The translations under genes and the position numbers were made by a program. DNA of 33,622 bases, taken from NCBI GenBank assembly GCA_035315885.1, contig DATFXM010000182.1, forward strand, positions 1-33,622, in the 5' to 3' direction. The stretch comes from DATFXM01 sp035315885 (GTDB taxonomy: Bacteria; Acidobacteriota; Blastocatellia; UBA7656). Below, one piece after another: positions 14,415-22,720 of the stretch. Under the pieces are notes generated by a model. The model did not search any database, was not told the DNA's origin, and saw only the letters and a program-made list of their open reading frames with translations. Positions within the stretch are counted from its first letter, which is position 1. Each line of letters opens with the position of its first letter.

Positions 14415-17087
14415 TTAGTTGCCGCCAGCGACAACCTGGCCGGGATGCGGGGTCACCGGGCCCGAAGGCACGTTCCCCGGATTTACGACCCGGAGCTGAT
14501 ACGCGCCCATCCCGTCAAGCTTCTTCTTTCTAACAAGCAAACTGAGCCGGTCATCGCGGAACTTGGCCGGCTCCTGTTGCCGCACGACTTGATCCTGAAC
14601 GATGAATTCGACTACCACGCCACGCCTGAAGTTCTGCCCCTGAATCACGATCCGCCTGAACCCCTCATCCGGAGCCACGTCCTCGGCCGCGTCGGAGATA
14701 CTCGGACCCACGACGTTCAAGGATTTGTCCGCCGACGGCACCCCGTCGCCGGAGTTTGGATTCACAATTGTAAAGCGGACACTGCCCGGCCCCGCTAGCA
14801 ACGCGTTCAGGTTGTCGGTGAGGCTCACGATGATCCGGCCGCTACTGCGAAATGTCACCAGCTGGCGATCGACACGGGTCGCATTGGTTTCGTTCCCAAC
14901 GTAAACACGAGCTCCCTTCCGGAAGTTCGCCCCGCGGATGTCTACCCTCGCGTCGGTCGACCCTGCAAGGAGCTGCATCGGAACAAAGCTGTCAATCTGA
15001 GGGGCATGAATCGTCAACGTCGCCGGATCAGATTCGCCCCCCTGCTGGTTCCGGACGACGACAGACATCGTGCCCGCATCCTGAAAAGCCTTCTGGCCCA
15101 CACTTACCTTGATGAGCTTACTTCCAATCACCTGAACTCCGCCTGAGTTCAGCCCCTTGCCGTTGAGCAACATTTGAACCTGCGCGCCGGCACGGAAGTT
15201 GGAGCCTTCGATTCTCAACGTGAACCGTTTGTCGCCCGCTACCACGTCATCCACTGAGGTCTTGAGCGAGCTAATTCGCGGGCCAAAGATCGACAGATCC
15301 TTGTTGTTGGCAGCCGCCAGATCCTGAAGTGCAAGGTCCTTGACAGTGACCTTCACCGTTCCGACAACGTTCGCAATCTCGGCTGGCACCTGCGCCCGCA
15401 GCTTTTTGTCGCTTATGTGCTCGGTGTTCAGAGGCTGGTCGCCGACGACAATCGTCGAACTGTTACGGAAGTTGGTTCCCTTTACCAGGATTGAGAACGA
15501 TTGTGCGGGTCCTGGCACTTCGGCCGGTTCGATTTGTTCAAGCACCGGAGTATTGGGCCGAATGACCGAGATTGGTTTGGGTTCCGATGTAGATCCGTTG
15601 GTTCCTCTGACGCTTACACCGATGAGCCCAACCTGGTCGAACAAAGCCTTTGGCAACCTCGCCGAGAGAGTCCTGCCGTCGCTACCCAGCTCAGCGGCCA
15701 CCTGCCCGCCGTTAACAACCAGGGACGCACCTTGAGTGAAGTTCCTTCCGGCAACGGTCAGCTTGAGGTTCTTCAGCCGTCCCTGCTCGACAATGCCTGG
15801 ATTCAGGGAGTCGATGATTGGAGTATTCGGATCTGGAGCTTCATCGCCTTCGACATCAAATTTTACGATTACTACCTGATCGCCCTGAGCGCCGGACCTG
15901 ATTGCGGCGAGAGACTGACCTTTTTCAGTTAATGCGATCCGTCTGAGCTCGCTGCCGACCACGTTGTACGAGTCAAGATCTCCGCTCGCGCTGTCAAAAG
16001 CAAATAAAATCCCGGTGGTAGAACCTACAAAGACGGTGTTTGCGTCGGAGGTGAGCACCGCATTATTTGTGCTGGAAAACTGCACTCCATCGGGCGGGTC
16101 GAACTCCGAAACTTTTTGAAGGCGATGTCCATCGGAGGTGAGGACGCTGACGCCGCCACGCTTGTCGGTGGATTGATTTTGATTTCTGGTGATCGCGATG
16201 TAGTCAGACGTGGCCTTGCGCGCAGTTGTCACGCGCCAGGGAGAGCGCACGGCGATGCTCGCAATCTCGAGTCCGCTGTGCGAGTCAATTTGAAAGAGAC
16301 GGTCTCCTGTTGTGGCAGCGATGAACACCGAGCGCCCGTCGGAACTAAAGGCGGGATTGTTCGCCTCTTCGAACCGAGCATCTTTCGGGGTGAATACAGT
16401 CGGCTCAGTGAGCGAGCCGTCGGGGCGTACCGCCAGCAGCGATAGGGAGTTTGATACTGAGCTTGAAACCGCAATCATCCGAATGCCGTTGAAGTCGTGC
16501 ATGACGATTTCCGAAGGCCTGCCGGCCAGCGGCACTCGGGAGACCAGGCTGCCGTCCTCAACATTGAATGCGAGCAAGGCTGGTTCATCAAAGCTGGACG
16601 CAATGAAGCAGAAGCGTCCATCCGAACTGAGCAACGCTCTTGTGGACGTGGTGATCATCGCGTCGAGCGGCAGCATGAGGAGCGTCTGAGTCGCCAGGGA
16701 CTTGGGGATTGTAGCGTCTACGATAGTGATCGTTGAGGGGTGGCCTTGCCGGGGATCGTTCATCGCCGGTGCGGCGATCAGACGCCGGCCGGCGAACTCG
16801 ATCAGGGATATCGGACCTACACTTTCACCCACCGAAATAGAAGAGAATATTTTGCCGGAGCTCATGCTGAAGGCCATTACGGTACCGGCGGTCACGGAAG
16901 CGACAAAGCCGGTTTTTCCGCTAGCGGTGATTACCGGCTGCGTCCGTTCGTCCAGCACGGCATAAGACGGCAACCTTACACTCCGCTGCGTGTCAACAAG
17001 TCGTGCGCGCTGGCTTCCGTGCGCGACGATCAGGCTGACAACCATGACAATAGCAGTGATGATGGCCAGTTTTCGGTTGGGCGTCAC
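14415..17087 (-). CDS. Secreted beta-propeller protein with IPT/TIG repeats
   Basis: 890 residues from a GTG with GGAG eight bases upstream. Residues 1-24 look like a signal peptide or anchor (KLAIITAIVMVVSLIVAHG). Residues about 40-410 are YVTN/WD-like beta-propeller blades with recurring patterns such as LLSSDGRFCFIASS, PAFSSDGRSVFIAATTGDRL and VLTSDANTVFVGSTTG. From about residue 427 there are roughly five immunoglobulin-like IPT/TIG repeats, each opening with P-x-I/L and centred on a G-x-N-F motif: VAGRNFTQGA, VKGTNFRNSS, IEGSNFRAGA, IRGANFRKGA, IQGQNFRRGV. Such proteins are extracytoplasmic and usually bind proteins or carbohydrates. No catalytic motif or sorting signal is visible. Ligand unknown. 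Confidence 0.87.
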   Translation of the reverse strand: MTPNRKLAIITAIVMVVSLIVAHGSQRARLVDTQRSVRLPSYAVLDERTQPVITASGKTGFVASVTAGTVMAFSMSSGKIFSSISVGESVGPISLIEFAGRRLIAAPAMNDPRQGHPSTITIVDATIPKSLATQTLLMLPLDAMITTSTRALLSSDGRFCFIASSFDEPALLAFNVEDGSLVSRVPLAGRPSEIVMHDFNGIRMIAVSSSVSNSLSLLAVRPDGSLTEPTVFTPKDARFEEANNPAFSSDGRSVFIAATTGDRLFQIDSHSGLEIASIAVRSPWRVTTARKATSDYIAITRNQNQSTDKRGGVSVLTSDGHRLQKVSEFDPPDGVQFSSTNNAVLTSDANTVFVGSTTGILFAFDSASGDLDSYNVVGSELRRIALTEKGQSLAAIRSGAQGDQVVIVKFDVEGDEAPDPNTPIIDSLNPGIVEQGRLKNLKLTVAGRNFTQGASLVVNGGQVAAELGSDGRTLSARLPKALFDQVGLIGVSVRGTNGSTSEPKPISVIRPNTPVLEQIEPAEVPGPAQSFSILVKGTNFRNSSTIVVGDQPLNTEHISDKKLRAQVPAEIANVVGTVKVTVKDLALQDLAAANNKDLSIFGPRISSLKTSVDDVVAGDKRFTLRIEGSNFRAGAQVQMLLNGKGLNSGGVQVIGSKLIKVSVGQKAFQDAGTMSVVVRNQQGGESDPATLTIHAPQIDSFVPMQLLAGSTDARVDIRGANFRKGARVYVGNETNATRVDRQLVTFRSSGRIIVSLTDNLNALLAGPGSVRFTIVNPNSGDGVPSADKSLNVVGPSISDAAEDVAPDEGFRRIVIQGQNFRRGVVVEFIVQDQVVRQQEPAKFRDDRLSLLVRKKKLDGMGAYQLRVVNPGNVPSGPVTPHPGQVVAGGN

Positions 17088-17187
17088 TGGAACTGCTCCG
17101 CTTTAAGCTATTGTTAGCGCCGGTGGGGCACGCGCGTCGCATCGATCTTATGACTTTCGACAACCCCGAGCAAGAGGAAAAGAGAGT

Positions 17188-17291
17188 TCTGAGTGTTGAG
17201 TGCTGAGTCCGTTAACTCAATGTGCGCCAAATCGCTAAGCGCCGATATAGCGAACAGCGTTCTCGGCATCCAGCACTCAGCCCTCAGCACC
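17188..17291. repeat. Inverted AGTGCTGAGT-type repeat pair
   Basis: Left arm TGAGTGTTGAGTGCTGAGT (17190-17208) and right arm CAGCACTCAGCCCTCAGCAC (17271-17290) are near inverse complements around about 60 bases of unrelated sequence. It occupies the gap between the rhodanese and propeller genes, and its right arm ends at the rhodanese stop codon. Confidence 0.75.
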
Positions 17292-17292
17292 T

Positions 17293-17730
17293 TCACTTAA
17301 GTTGTTCGTCCATCGGTATGCCCGCCTCGCGAGCTGCTTTTAGACCTCCGGTCAGGCTGAAAGTCTTCGCAAAGCCCATGTCCCGAAGCTTTTCGGTCGC
17401 TTCGTCGGCAGCTTCGTCGTGCGGACAAGTGCAATAAGTAACTATCAAAGCGTTCTTGTCGGCGGTCTTTGCCCATTCCTCAACGTGGTCAACCGGCACA
17501 TGGACCGCGCCTTTGATCATCGCTTCGCCGACTTCGGTCCTCGCATCCAGGATGATCACCTTTTCCCCTTTATCGAGTTTCGCCTTCAATTCCCTGGCGC
17601 TCATTCGCTTCCCGGAATCAACGAGGGCGTTTGTCGCCGCGTACGAGGAAGAGATCGCGAAGACCGCGACTAGAACGAATATTGCGAACGCGATTGTGAC
17701 TGGGACAGATCGCCTCTTTTGCAGATTCAT
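17293..17730 (-). CDS. Periplasmic rhodanese-domain protein
   Basis: 145 residues with AGGAG seven bases before the ATG. Residues 1-31 are a signal peptide (VTIAFAIFVLVAVFAISSSYA). The remainder is a single rhodanese domain: MSARELKAKLD, VIILDARTEVGEAMIKGAVHVP, the active-site loop YCTCPHDEAA with Cys100 as candidate sulfur carrier and a second Cys102, and the C-terminal FSLTGGLKAAREAGIPM. Rhodaneses pass sulfane sulfur through a cysteine persulfide or serve as cysteine-based binding domains. The signal peptide places it in the periplasm. The two-Cys loop with HDE differs from the classic six-residue loop and resembles that of exported single-domain rhodaneses. Divergent from the cupin gene. 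Confidence 0.9.
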   Translation of the reverse strand: MNLQKRRSVPVTIAFAIFVLVAVFAISSSYAATNALVDSGKRMSARELKAKLDKGEKVIILDARTEVGEAMIKGAVHVPVDHVEEWAKTADKNALIVTYCTCPHDEAADEATEKLRDMGFAKTFSLTGGLKAAREAGIPMDEQLK

Positions 17731-17812
17731 TATTATCTCCTGCGTTCTTTTATGCGAGATTTAAGGGGAAGGCCTGGGATGGCCTAGTCCGACAAACGCC
17801 AAATGAGATTCT

Positions 17813-17846
17813 AAACCAGAAACCAAGAACCAGAAACCAGAAAAAC
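17813..17846. repeat. Short AAACCAGAAACC direct repeat
   Basis: Four overlapping copies of A(A)ACCAG/AACCAAG units in the 120-base gap between the divergent rhodanese and cupin genes. It may overlap the cupin promoter. No function is evident. Confidence 0.6.
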
Positions 17847-17854
17847 TACCATTC

Positions 17855-18232
17855 ATGTTAATCTTGCCGGGCATGAATATCGTAAATCGGTTGAACGCCA
17901 GTGTTGTTAAGACCCGACACGGTTCTGAGCTTCGCCCCCTAATAGACCGCACGACTTCATCGATAACCCAATGCAGTCTTGCAGAGGAACTTCTTCCGCC
18001 AGGAGCGGCGGTCACAATTCATCATCACCGCGAGCTCGAAGAGATCTATTACATCCTTGAAGGAACCGGAACGATGACCGTAGGCGAAGAGCGCCGTGAT
18101 GTCTCCGGGGGTGACGCCATATTCGTTCCGCGCCTCAATCGACACTCGCTTGCGAACACCGGCACAAGCCCGCTCAGGCTGCTTGTGATCTGCGGTCCAG
18201 CGTTCTTTTGCGAAGACGAGATCCACGATTAG
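17855..18232 (+). CDS. Single-domain cupin protein
   Basis: 125 residues from the first ATG; an internal ATG at 17873 is equally plausible because neither has a good ribosome site. It has a complete cupin motif 1, G50-x5-H56-x-H58-x4-E63-x6-G70 (TIHHHRELEEIYYILEG), and a motif 2 with H97 and N101 (GDAIFVPRLNRHSLANTG). The usual glycine two residues after the motif-2 proline (P92) is leucine (L94). The three His and one Glu form a metal site. Small cupins of this kind are sugar isomerases, dioxygenases or ligand-binding regulators, and the substrate cannot be told. It has no signal peptide and lies 25 bases upstream of the esterase gene, probably in one transcript. Confidence 0.9.
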   Translation: MLILPGMNIVNRLNASVVKTRHGSELRPLIDRTTSSITQCSLAEELLPPGAAVTIHHHRELEEIYYILEGTGTMTVGEERRDVSGGDAIFVPRLNRHSLANTGTSPLRLLVICGPAFFCEDEIHD

Positions 18233-18257
18233 CCCCTTAGACCATTGAGGAGTCGCG

Positions 18258-19595
18258 ATGAATTTACAACGCAAGTTGGCTCTGACCATTGCAGTAGTGA
18301 TTGTCTTGATTGCGGGCTTTGGCACATCCCCATCCGCGTTTCCGGTATTCCGCCCGACCTCTCAGGTCTCCCGCGCGCCCGACAACGCCAGCCCCCGAAT
18401 CGCCGCCCTCGAGAAACAACTGGCGACCGACCCTCAGGCAGCCGCTCAGTTTTGGAAGGATCTGTCGAAAGAAGGTACTCCGATCATCGAAACCATCGCG
18501 GACGACTCCCGGAATGCGCTTGTCACGTTCGTCTGGCGGGGCGCGGACGATCTGCGCAATGTCGTGGTCTTCGGCTTTACAGATTCTGAACCCTACAAGA
18601 ACCAGTTGACGCGACTTCAGAAGACCGACATTTGGTACAAAACGTACCGGATTTCGAAGCAAGCACGGTTGACCTATATCTTTTCTCTCAACGATTCATT
18701 GGTTCCATTTGACGAGCTTGACCCAAAGGATCTTAGCGACAGGGCTGCCAGCTTCAAGCTCGATCCTTTGAATCACCGGGGTGCCATGGGAGGCGGCTCG
18801 ATCGTGGAGTTGCCCGACGTGTCTCCTCAACCGTGGAATGCCATTCAGGCGGACATTCCGCACGGCAAACTGGAGGCGGCCACGGTAAAAAGCGCGATTC
18901 TCAAGAACGAGCGGCGCGCGTGGGTGTATACGCCTCCTGGGTATCAGCAATCCGGCACGCCGTATCCGCTGATCGTGATGTTTGATGGCCCTATGTACAC
19001 GCTTCTGATTCCATCGGCAAGGATTCTGGACAATCTCATTTCGAGAGACCGGGTCGCGCCGATGGTGGCGCTAGTTCTGGACAATCCAACGGCCAAATCG
19101 CGGGATACCGAGTTCGCCTGTTACGAGCCCTACGCTGAGTTCATCGCGAAGGAGGCGATACCATGGGTGCGGCGTGGATATAATGTGAGCACCGAGCCGG
19201 CGCTGACCTATGTGTCGGGAGTGAGCTATGGCGGGCTGGCCGCAGCTTATGTCGGGTTCAAGCATCCCGATGTTTTCGGGAACGTGATAAGTCAATCGGG
19301 ATCTTTTTGGTACACCCCCAGCGGGGACAGCGAGCCGGAGTGGCTGACCCGTCAGTTTGTGACGAGTCCAAAGCTACCGCTTCGTTTTCATCTCGACGTT
19401 GGTCTTTTGGAACGGTTGCCTACGCCGGGGCGAGCGCCGGACATGGTATCGGTGAACCGGCATTTTCGGGACGTGCTATTGGCGAAAGGCTACAGCGTCG
19501 ACTATCGCGAGTACATTGGAGGTCATGACGCTATAAGCTGGCGAGGACTCTTTGCTGAGGCTCTCATTGCGCTCGGGCCAAAGCGCGGGAAGTAG
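18258..19595 (+). CDS. Fes-like alpha/beta-hydrolase esterase, exported
   Basis: 445 residues with a strong ribosome site (GAGGAG, five bases before ATG). Residues 1-28 are a signal peptide or anchor (LALTIAVVIVLIAGFG). The middle (about 45-190) matches the immunoglobulin-like N-terminal domain of enterochelin esterases (LVTFVWRGADDLRNVVVFG, YIFSLND). The catalytic domain (about 205-440) is of the esterase D type: RRAWVYTPPGYQQSGTPYPL, nucleophile elbow GVSYGG with S323, and H423 in GGHDAISW. The acid is probably D380 or a nearby residue (HLDVG). Fes enzymes cut ferric siderophore lactones in the cytoplasm. This one is exported and has no iron-uptake neighbours, so a general carboxylesterase role is as likely. 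Confidence 0.88.
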   Translation: MNLQRKLALTIAVVIVLIAGFGTSPSAFPVFRPTSQVSRAPDNASPRIAALEKQLATDPQAAAQFWKDLSKEGTPIIETIADDSRNALVTFVWRGADDLRNVVVFGFTDSEPYKNQLTRLQKTDIWYKTYRISKQARLTYIFSLNDSLVPFDELDPKDLSDRAASFKLDPLNHRGAMGGGSIVELPDVSPQPWNAIQADIPHGKLEAATVKSAILKNERRAWVYTPPGYQQSGTPYPLIVMFDGPMYTLLIPSARILDNLISRDRVAPMVALVLDNPTAKSRDTEFACYEPYAEFIAKEAIPWVRRGYNVSTEPALTYVSGVSYGGLAAAYVGFKHPDVFGNVISQSGSFWYTPSGDSEPEWLTRQFVTSPKLPLRFHLDVGLLERLPTPGRAPDMVSVNRHFRDVLLAKGYSVDYREYIGGHDAISWRGLFAEALIALGPKRGK

Positions 19596-19620
19596 TGCTG
19601 AGTGCTCAGAACTCAGCACT
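19594..19620. terminator. Perfect AGTGCTGAGT hairpin between convergent genes
   Basis: AGTGCTGAGT (19594-19603) and ACTCAGCACT (19611-19620) form a 10 bp perfect stem with a seven-base loop. The esterase stop lies at its left edge and the thiL stop lies inside it. This is the minimal form of the inverted repeat seen elsewhere in the window. It may work as a two-way terminator or mRNA-stabilising hairpin, although no T-run follows on either side. Confidence 0.7.
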
Positions 19621-20697
19621 CAAGTCGTGCTCGTAGCCCTTCCGCTCGAGAATTTCCACCGAGCCATCCATTACTAGCGTTAGTTCGTTGCCTCCCACAA
19701 TGTCACCGATTCTCGTGACTGCAATCCCGCACTTCCTCGCCACTTCGCTTAATCGGTCCTCATCCGAAGGTCTTACCGTGAAGAGTAGTTCATACTCCTC
19801 TCCGCCGTGCAACGCCAATTGCAGCGGCTCGATATTGAATTCAACCGAAAGTCGCGACTGCAACGCACACGGTGCAATCGGGATTGAACCTGCTCTGATA
19901 GCCGCGCCGCAGCCACTTTCATCCGCAAGGTGACCGAGGTCGGTACTCAATCCATCGCTGATATCTATCATCGAGGTCGCCAGGCCTTCGCGCCCCAACG
20001 CCGCACCCAACTCCAGGCGAGGCTCCGGCACTAGATGTTTTCTAAGCGACTGCTCGATCCCTTGTGCGAGCTCTTCGTCGGAGGAATCGAGCTCGTCGCT
20101 GATGGCCTTGGACAGACGCGCGATGCCGATCAGATCATCGATTTCTGTCTGTTCCGAGAAACGCTGCTCCTGCACGCGACGGTCAAGCAGCATCAACCCC
20201 AGCGCCGAACCGCCAAGCGACCCGCTCACATAAATGGCGTCTCCCGGGCGGGCGCCTCCCCTCAAGACCGCTCGCCATCCTTCGCAAGCGCCAATCACGC
20301 TTACATCGATGAACATCGGGCCTGGCGAGCGGGACGTATCCCCCCCGATCAATGACACCCCGTATAGGTCGAGGCCGCCCTGCAGAGTCTCGAGGAGCGA
20401 CTGAACGAATCCGTCCGAAGCCCCGGCGGGGAACGCGATACTCAGAAGCGCATAGCGAGGCACACCGCTCATCGCGGCAACGTCGCTCAGATTAACTGCC
20501 AGCGCTTTTCGGCCCATCAAACGGGACCACGGACTTCTGAAGTGGACCCCCTCGATCAGGAGATCACAACAGGCGATCAACTGCTTTCCCGGTCCCACCT
20601 CGAACACGGCTGCATCATCTCCGATACCGGTGAGGAGTCCCGCCGCCCGGTTCGATCGGCGCCGTAAGAACGAGATAATTTCGCCTTCGCGGGGCAT
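19606..20697 (-). CDS. thiL: Thiamine-monophosphate kinase
   Basis: 363 residues, somewhat longer than E. coli ThiL (325). It phosphorylates thiamine monophosphate to the active cofactor thiamine diphosphate. PurM-like N-terminal signatures: GIGDDAAVF (24-32), VNLSDVAAMSG (68-78) and GGDTSR (118-123). The C-terminal half has DISDGLSTDLGHL (from 245) and HGGEEYELLFTV (297-308). The extra length is mainly an acidic insertion at about 175-225. No other thiamine gene and no TPP riboswitch is nearby. It is convergent with the esterase gene and divergent from the S41 protease gene. Confidence 0.95.
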   Translation of the reverse strand: MPREGEIISFLRRRSNRAAGLLTGIGDDAAVFEVGPGKQLIACCDLLIEGVHFRSPWSRLMGRKALAVNLSDVAAMSGVPRYALLSIAFPAGASDGFVQSLLETLQGGLDLYGVSLIGGDTSRSPGPMFIDVSVIGACEGWRAVLRGGARPGDAIYVSGSLGGSALGLMLLDRRVQEQRFSEQTEIDDLIGIARLSKAISDELDSSDEELAQGIEQSLRKHLVPEPRLELGAALGREGLATSMIDISDGLSTDLGHLADESGCGAAIRAGSIPIAPCALQSRLSVEFNIEPLQLALHGGEEYELLFTVRPSDEDRLSEVARKCGIAVTRIGDIVGGNELTLVMDGSVEILERKGYEHDLSAEF

Positions 20698-20907
20698 GTT
20701 GTAAGCTCGTTTCGTGGCCGAATGCTAGCATCTTCAGTGGCAGGCCAACAAACAGAGGCCTTGAAAATTCTTTTGAACATCTTTCGATGTATTGAGCGTT
20801 TAATAGGGATTGAGTCCCTGCAGCGGTTTCCGTTCCTGATAAGAAGTTGCCCTGATGAAGGCAGGATAAGTTTTCGAGCCCCGAAGACCGGCTCAAGGAG
20901 ACAAAAT

Positions 20908-22254
20908 ATGACGAGAAGCAGGCTCTTGCTGGCGGGCGTCGCGCTCTGTTTCATCCTGAACACCGGTGGGGGAACACATTCGATCGGCGCAGCCGCGTCT
21001 GGACCGTGGCAGCCTTTCTATCAGTCCGCACCCGCATACGGAGACGGGGTCGTCGCAGGCCAAGCCAGGGACGCCGCCCCCCCAGCTCGAGGACTGGAGA
21101 ACTGGTTTGTAGCTCACGAAACCGCGGGCAGCCTGTTTGAGAATGTCGTAGCCGTGTTGCAGTCGAAGTACTACGACAAGAAATTTGTCTCGGACTTTTT
21201 GCCGAAACTGGTGGAAGACTACAAAGGCCAGGCTTCCAAGGCCACCACGCTCGAGGAGCAAAGGGAAGTCGTCGAATCATTTCTTAGCCATGTTCCAGCC
21301 TCGCACCTCGGCCTTCTTTCCACCCGAACGCACAAAACAATGATGTACGAGCTACAGGATAAGCCGTACCCGAGCTTCGGCTTTCAACTGGTGAACCTCA
21401 AGGGCAAGTTCTACTCTCATACCCTGCTTGAAGGCGGCCCGGCACAAAAAGCCGGATTGTTAACCGGGGATCGGGTGGTGACTATCGACAATACACCAGT
21501 CGAGAAATCTGCAAGGTTGGATTGGCGCTCAGATGATGCTTATCTTTCGGACGAATTGGACCCGCCGGTCCACAACGTAATCGCCGAAGCGGGCGACAAG
21601 ATTGCGTTGAAGGTTGAAAGAACGCCGGGCAAATTCGTTAACATTACCGTCGCAGCCGACGACTACTGCGCGTTCATGGCGGCCAAAGCAAGCGCTCGCG
21701 TAATCCAGTCGGGCAGCTACAAACTTGGATACATACATTTCTGGTTTATTCATATGTCGGGCCTGCCGGAGATGCTCAAGGAGAAGCTCGACGGCGAGTT
21801 CCAGCCTTGTGATGCATTGATTTTGGATCTGCGGGGCCGAGGTGGAAGTGCCACCGCATTGCAGAAGATTCTAGATGTCTTGCGCAGCGAGCATTCGAAC
21901 CGGAAGCGGCCAGTCATCGCGTTATTCGATCACCAGTCGAGGAGCGCTAAGGATGTCATTGCATACGAGTTGAAACGCACTGGTCTCGCGCGGCTGGTGG
22001 GCGAGCCGACCGCTGGCGCGGTAATCCCTGCGACGTTCGCCGATGTGGGTCATGAATCGATCCTGATGTTCCCGAGCTTCAAACTGCCAAGGTACACCGA
22101 CATTCTGGAGTTCCACCCGGTTGAGCCCGACGTTCGTGTCGAGAAGGCAGGACCTCTGTCCGCCGGCCGAGACCCGATTCTGGAGGGCGGTATAGCCGAA
22201 GCGGTAAGGCTATTGAAACAGGCCGGGCAGCCGGCTGCCGCAGTCGCTCACTGA
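20908..22254 (+). CDS. Secreted S41-family protease with PDZ domain
   Basis: 448 residues from the ATG at 20908, which follows AAGGAG at eight bases. The frame is open for 62 codons upstream, but that part has no ribosome site and the signal peptide (RLLLAGVALCFILNTGGG) begins right after this ATG. Residues about 75-150 form a helical N-terminal region. A PDZ-like domain spans about 155-250 (LLEGGPAQKAGLLTGDRVVTIDNTPV). The S41 catalytic core follows (DALILDLRGRGGSATAL, then HQSRSAKDVIAYELKRTG, VGEPTAGAVIPAT). S346 of RSAKD is the likely nucleophile in the S-A-K/E context of C-terminal processing proteases. The general base lysine could not be placed with certainty. Probably periplasmic protein processing. 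Confidence 0.88.
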   Translation: MTRSRLLLAGVALCFILNTGGGTHSIGAAASGPWQPFYQSAPAYGDGVVAGQARDAAPPARGLENWFVAHETAGSLFENVVAVLQSKYYDKKFVSDFLPKLVEDYKGQASKATTLEEQREVVESFLSHVPASHLGLLSTRTHKTMMYELQDKPYPSFGFQLVNLKGKFYSHTLLEGGPAQKAGLLTGDRVVTIDNTPVEKSARLDWRSDDAYLSDELDPPVHNVIAEAGDKIALKVERTPGKFVNITVAADDYCAFMAAKASARVIQSGSYKLGYIHFWFIHMSGLPEMLKEKLDGEFQPCDALILDLRGRGGSATALQKILDVLRSEHSNRKRPVIALFDHQSRSAKDVIAYELKRTGLARLVGEPTAGAVIPATFADVGHESILMFPSFKLPRYTDILEFHPVEPDVRVEKAGPLSAGRDPILEGGIAEAVRLLKQAGQPAAAVAH

Positions 22255-22263
22255 CTCCGAAGT

Positions 22264-22483
22264 CCTGAGTGCTGAGTACTGGATAACAACCCCAAAGGGG
22301 TTGGAGAACTCAGCCCAGGGTTGTCGTCCGCGGCCACCCTGGGAGACGCCAACAAATCCGGACCAACCCCGAAGGGGTTGCAGAAGAGACAAGGGACAAC
22401 CAGAGTTTGTACGCCCTCTCCAACCCCTTCTGGGTTGCTGTCCGGCACTCAGCACTCAGCATTCAGCACTCAACACTCAAACT
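22264..22483. repeat. Inverted AGTGCTGAGT repeat enclosing CAACCCC palindromes
   Basis: The left arm CCTGAGTGCTGAGTACT (22264-22280) and the multi-copy right arm CACTCAGCACTCAGC (22446-22460), followed by further CACTCA copies, enclose about 165 bases. Inside are REP-like palindromes: CAACCCCAAAGGGGTTG (22287-22303), CAACCCCGAAGGGGTTG (22364-22380) and the imperfect CAACCCCTTCTGGGTTG (22421-22437). A CCCAGGG/CCCTGGG pair lies at 22314-22343. It occupies the gap after the S41 protease gene and may give that mRNA a structured 3' end. Confidence 0.85.
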
Positions 22484-22489
22484 CCCACG

Positions 22490-22518
22490 TTGACATTGCC
22501 TACACCCGTTGCTAGAGT
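22490..22518 (+). promoter_or_regulatory. Sigma-70-type promoter of the trypsin-fold protease gene
   Basis: A perfect TTGACA (22490-22495) and TAGAGT (22513-22518) are separated by exactly 17 bases. Transcription would begin near 22525, giving a leader of about 196 bases before the ATG at 22721. Confidence 0.75.
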
Positions 22519-22524
22519 GGGGCG

Positions 22525-22720
22525 CGTCAGTAGCCCGCAGGATACCGTCGGGTTCTCATCCCAAAAGAATCCTGATCGGGCTCTAACCCGCGAAATCTCA
22601 GGGTGGGTCGTCACCTGCGAACTTTCAGGCAGGACCCGCGAATGTTTGCGCGGATCGGAGTCGGGGCGCGCTCAGACTCAACCTGAATTCGACAAGCCAT
22701 GCCTTCAAGGAGAGGTAACA
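22525..22720 (+). other. Long structured 5' leader of unknown class
   Basis: Helices can be drawn between CGGGTT (22549-22554) and AACCCG (near 22583-22588), and as a small hairpin CCTGC/GCAGG (near 22614-22633). GC-rich pairs flank them. It does not match a riboswitch core I know. A strong ribosome site (AAGGAGAGG) ends the leader. No short reading frame with a ribosome site was seen. Confidence 0.4.

Noticed and set aside
20722..20907. Upstream extension of the S41 protease frame by 62 codons
   Set aside because: No ribosome site, and a signal peptide begins only at the ATG at 20908, which has AAGGAG at the right distance.
22590..22650. Possible glycine riboswitch in the protease leader (ACTTTCAGGCAGGAC resembles part of the aptamer)
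   Set aside because: The required GGAGAG strand and the GAAGGAGCAA core are missing, and the downstream gene has no link to glycine.
22301..22720. Upstream extension of the trypsin-fold protease frame by 140 codons
   Set aside because: The codons run through palindromic repeats and a near-consensus promoter. The ATG at 22721 has a strong ribosome site followed by a signal peptide.
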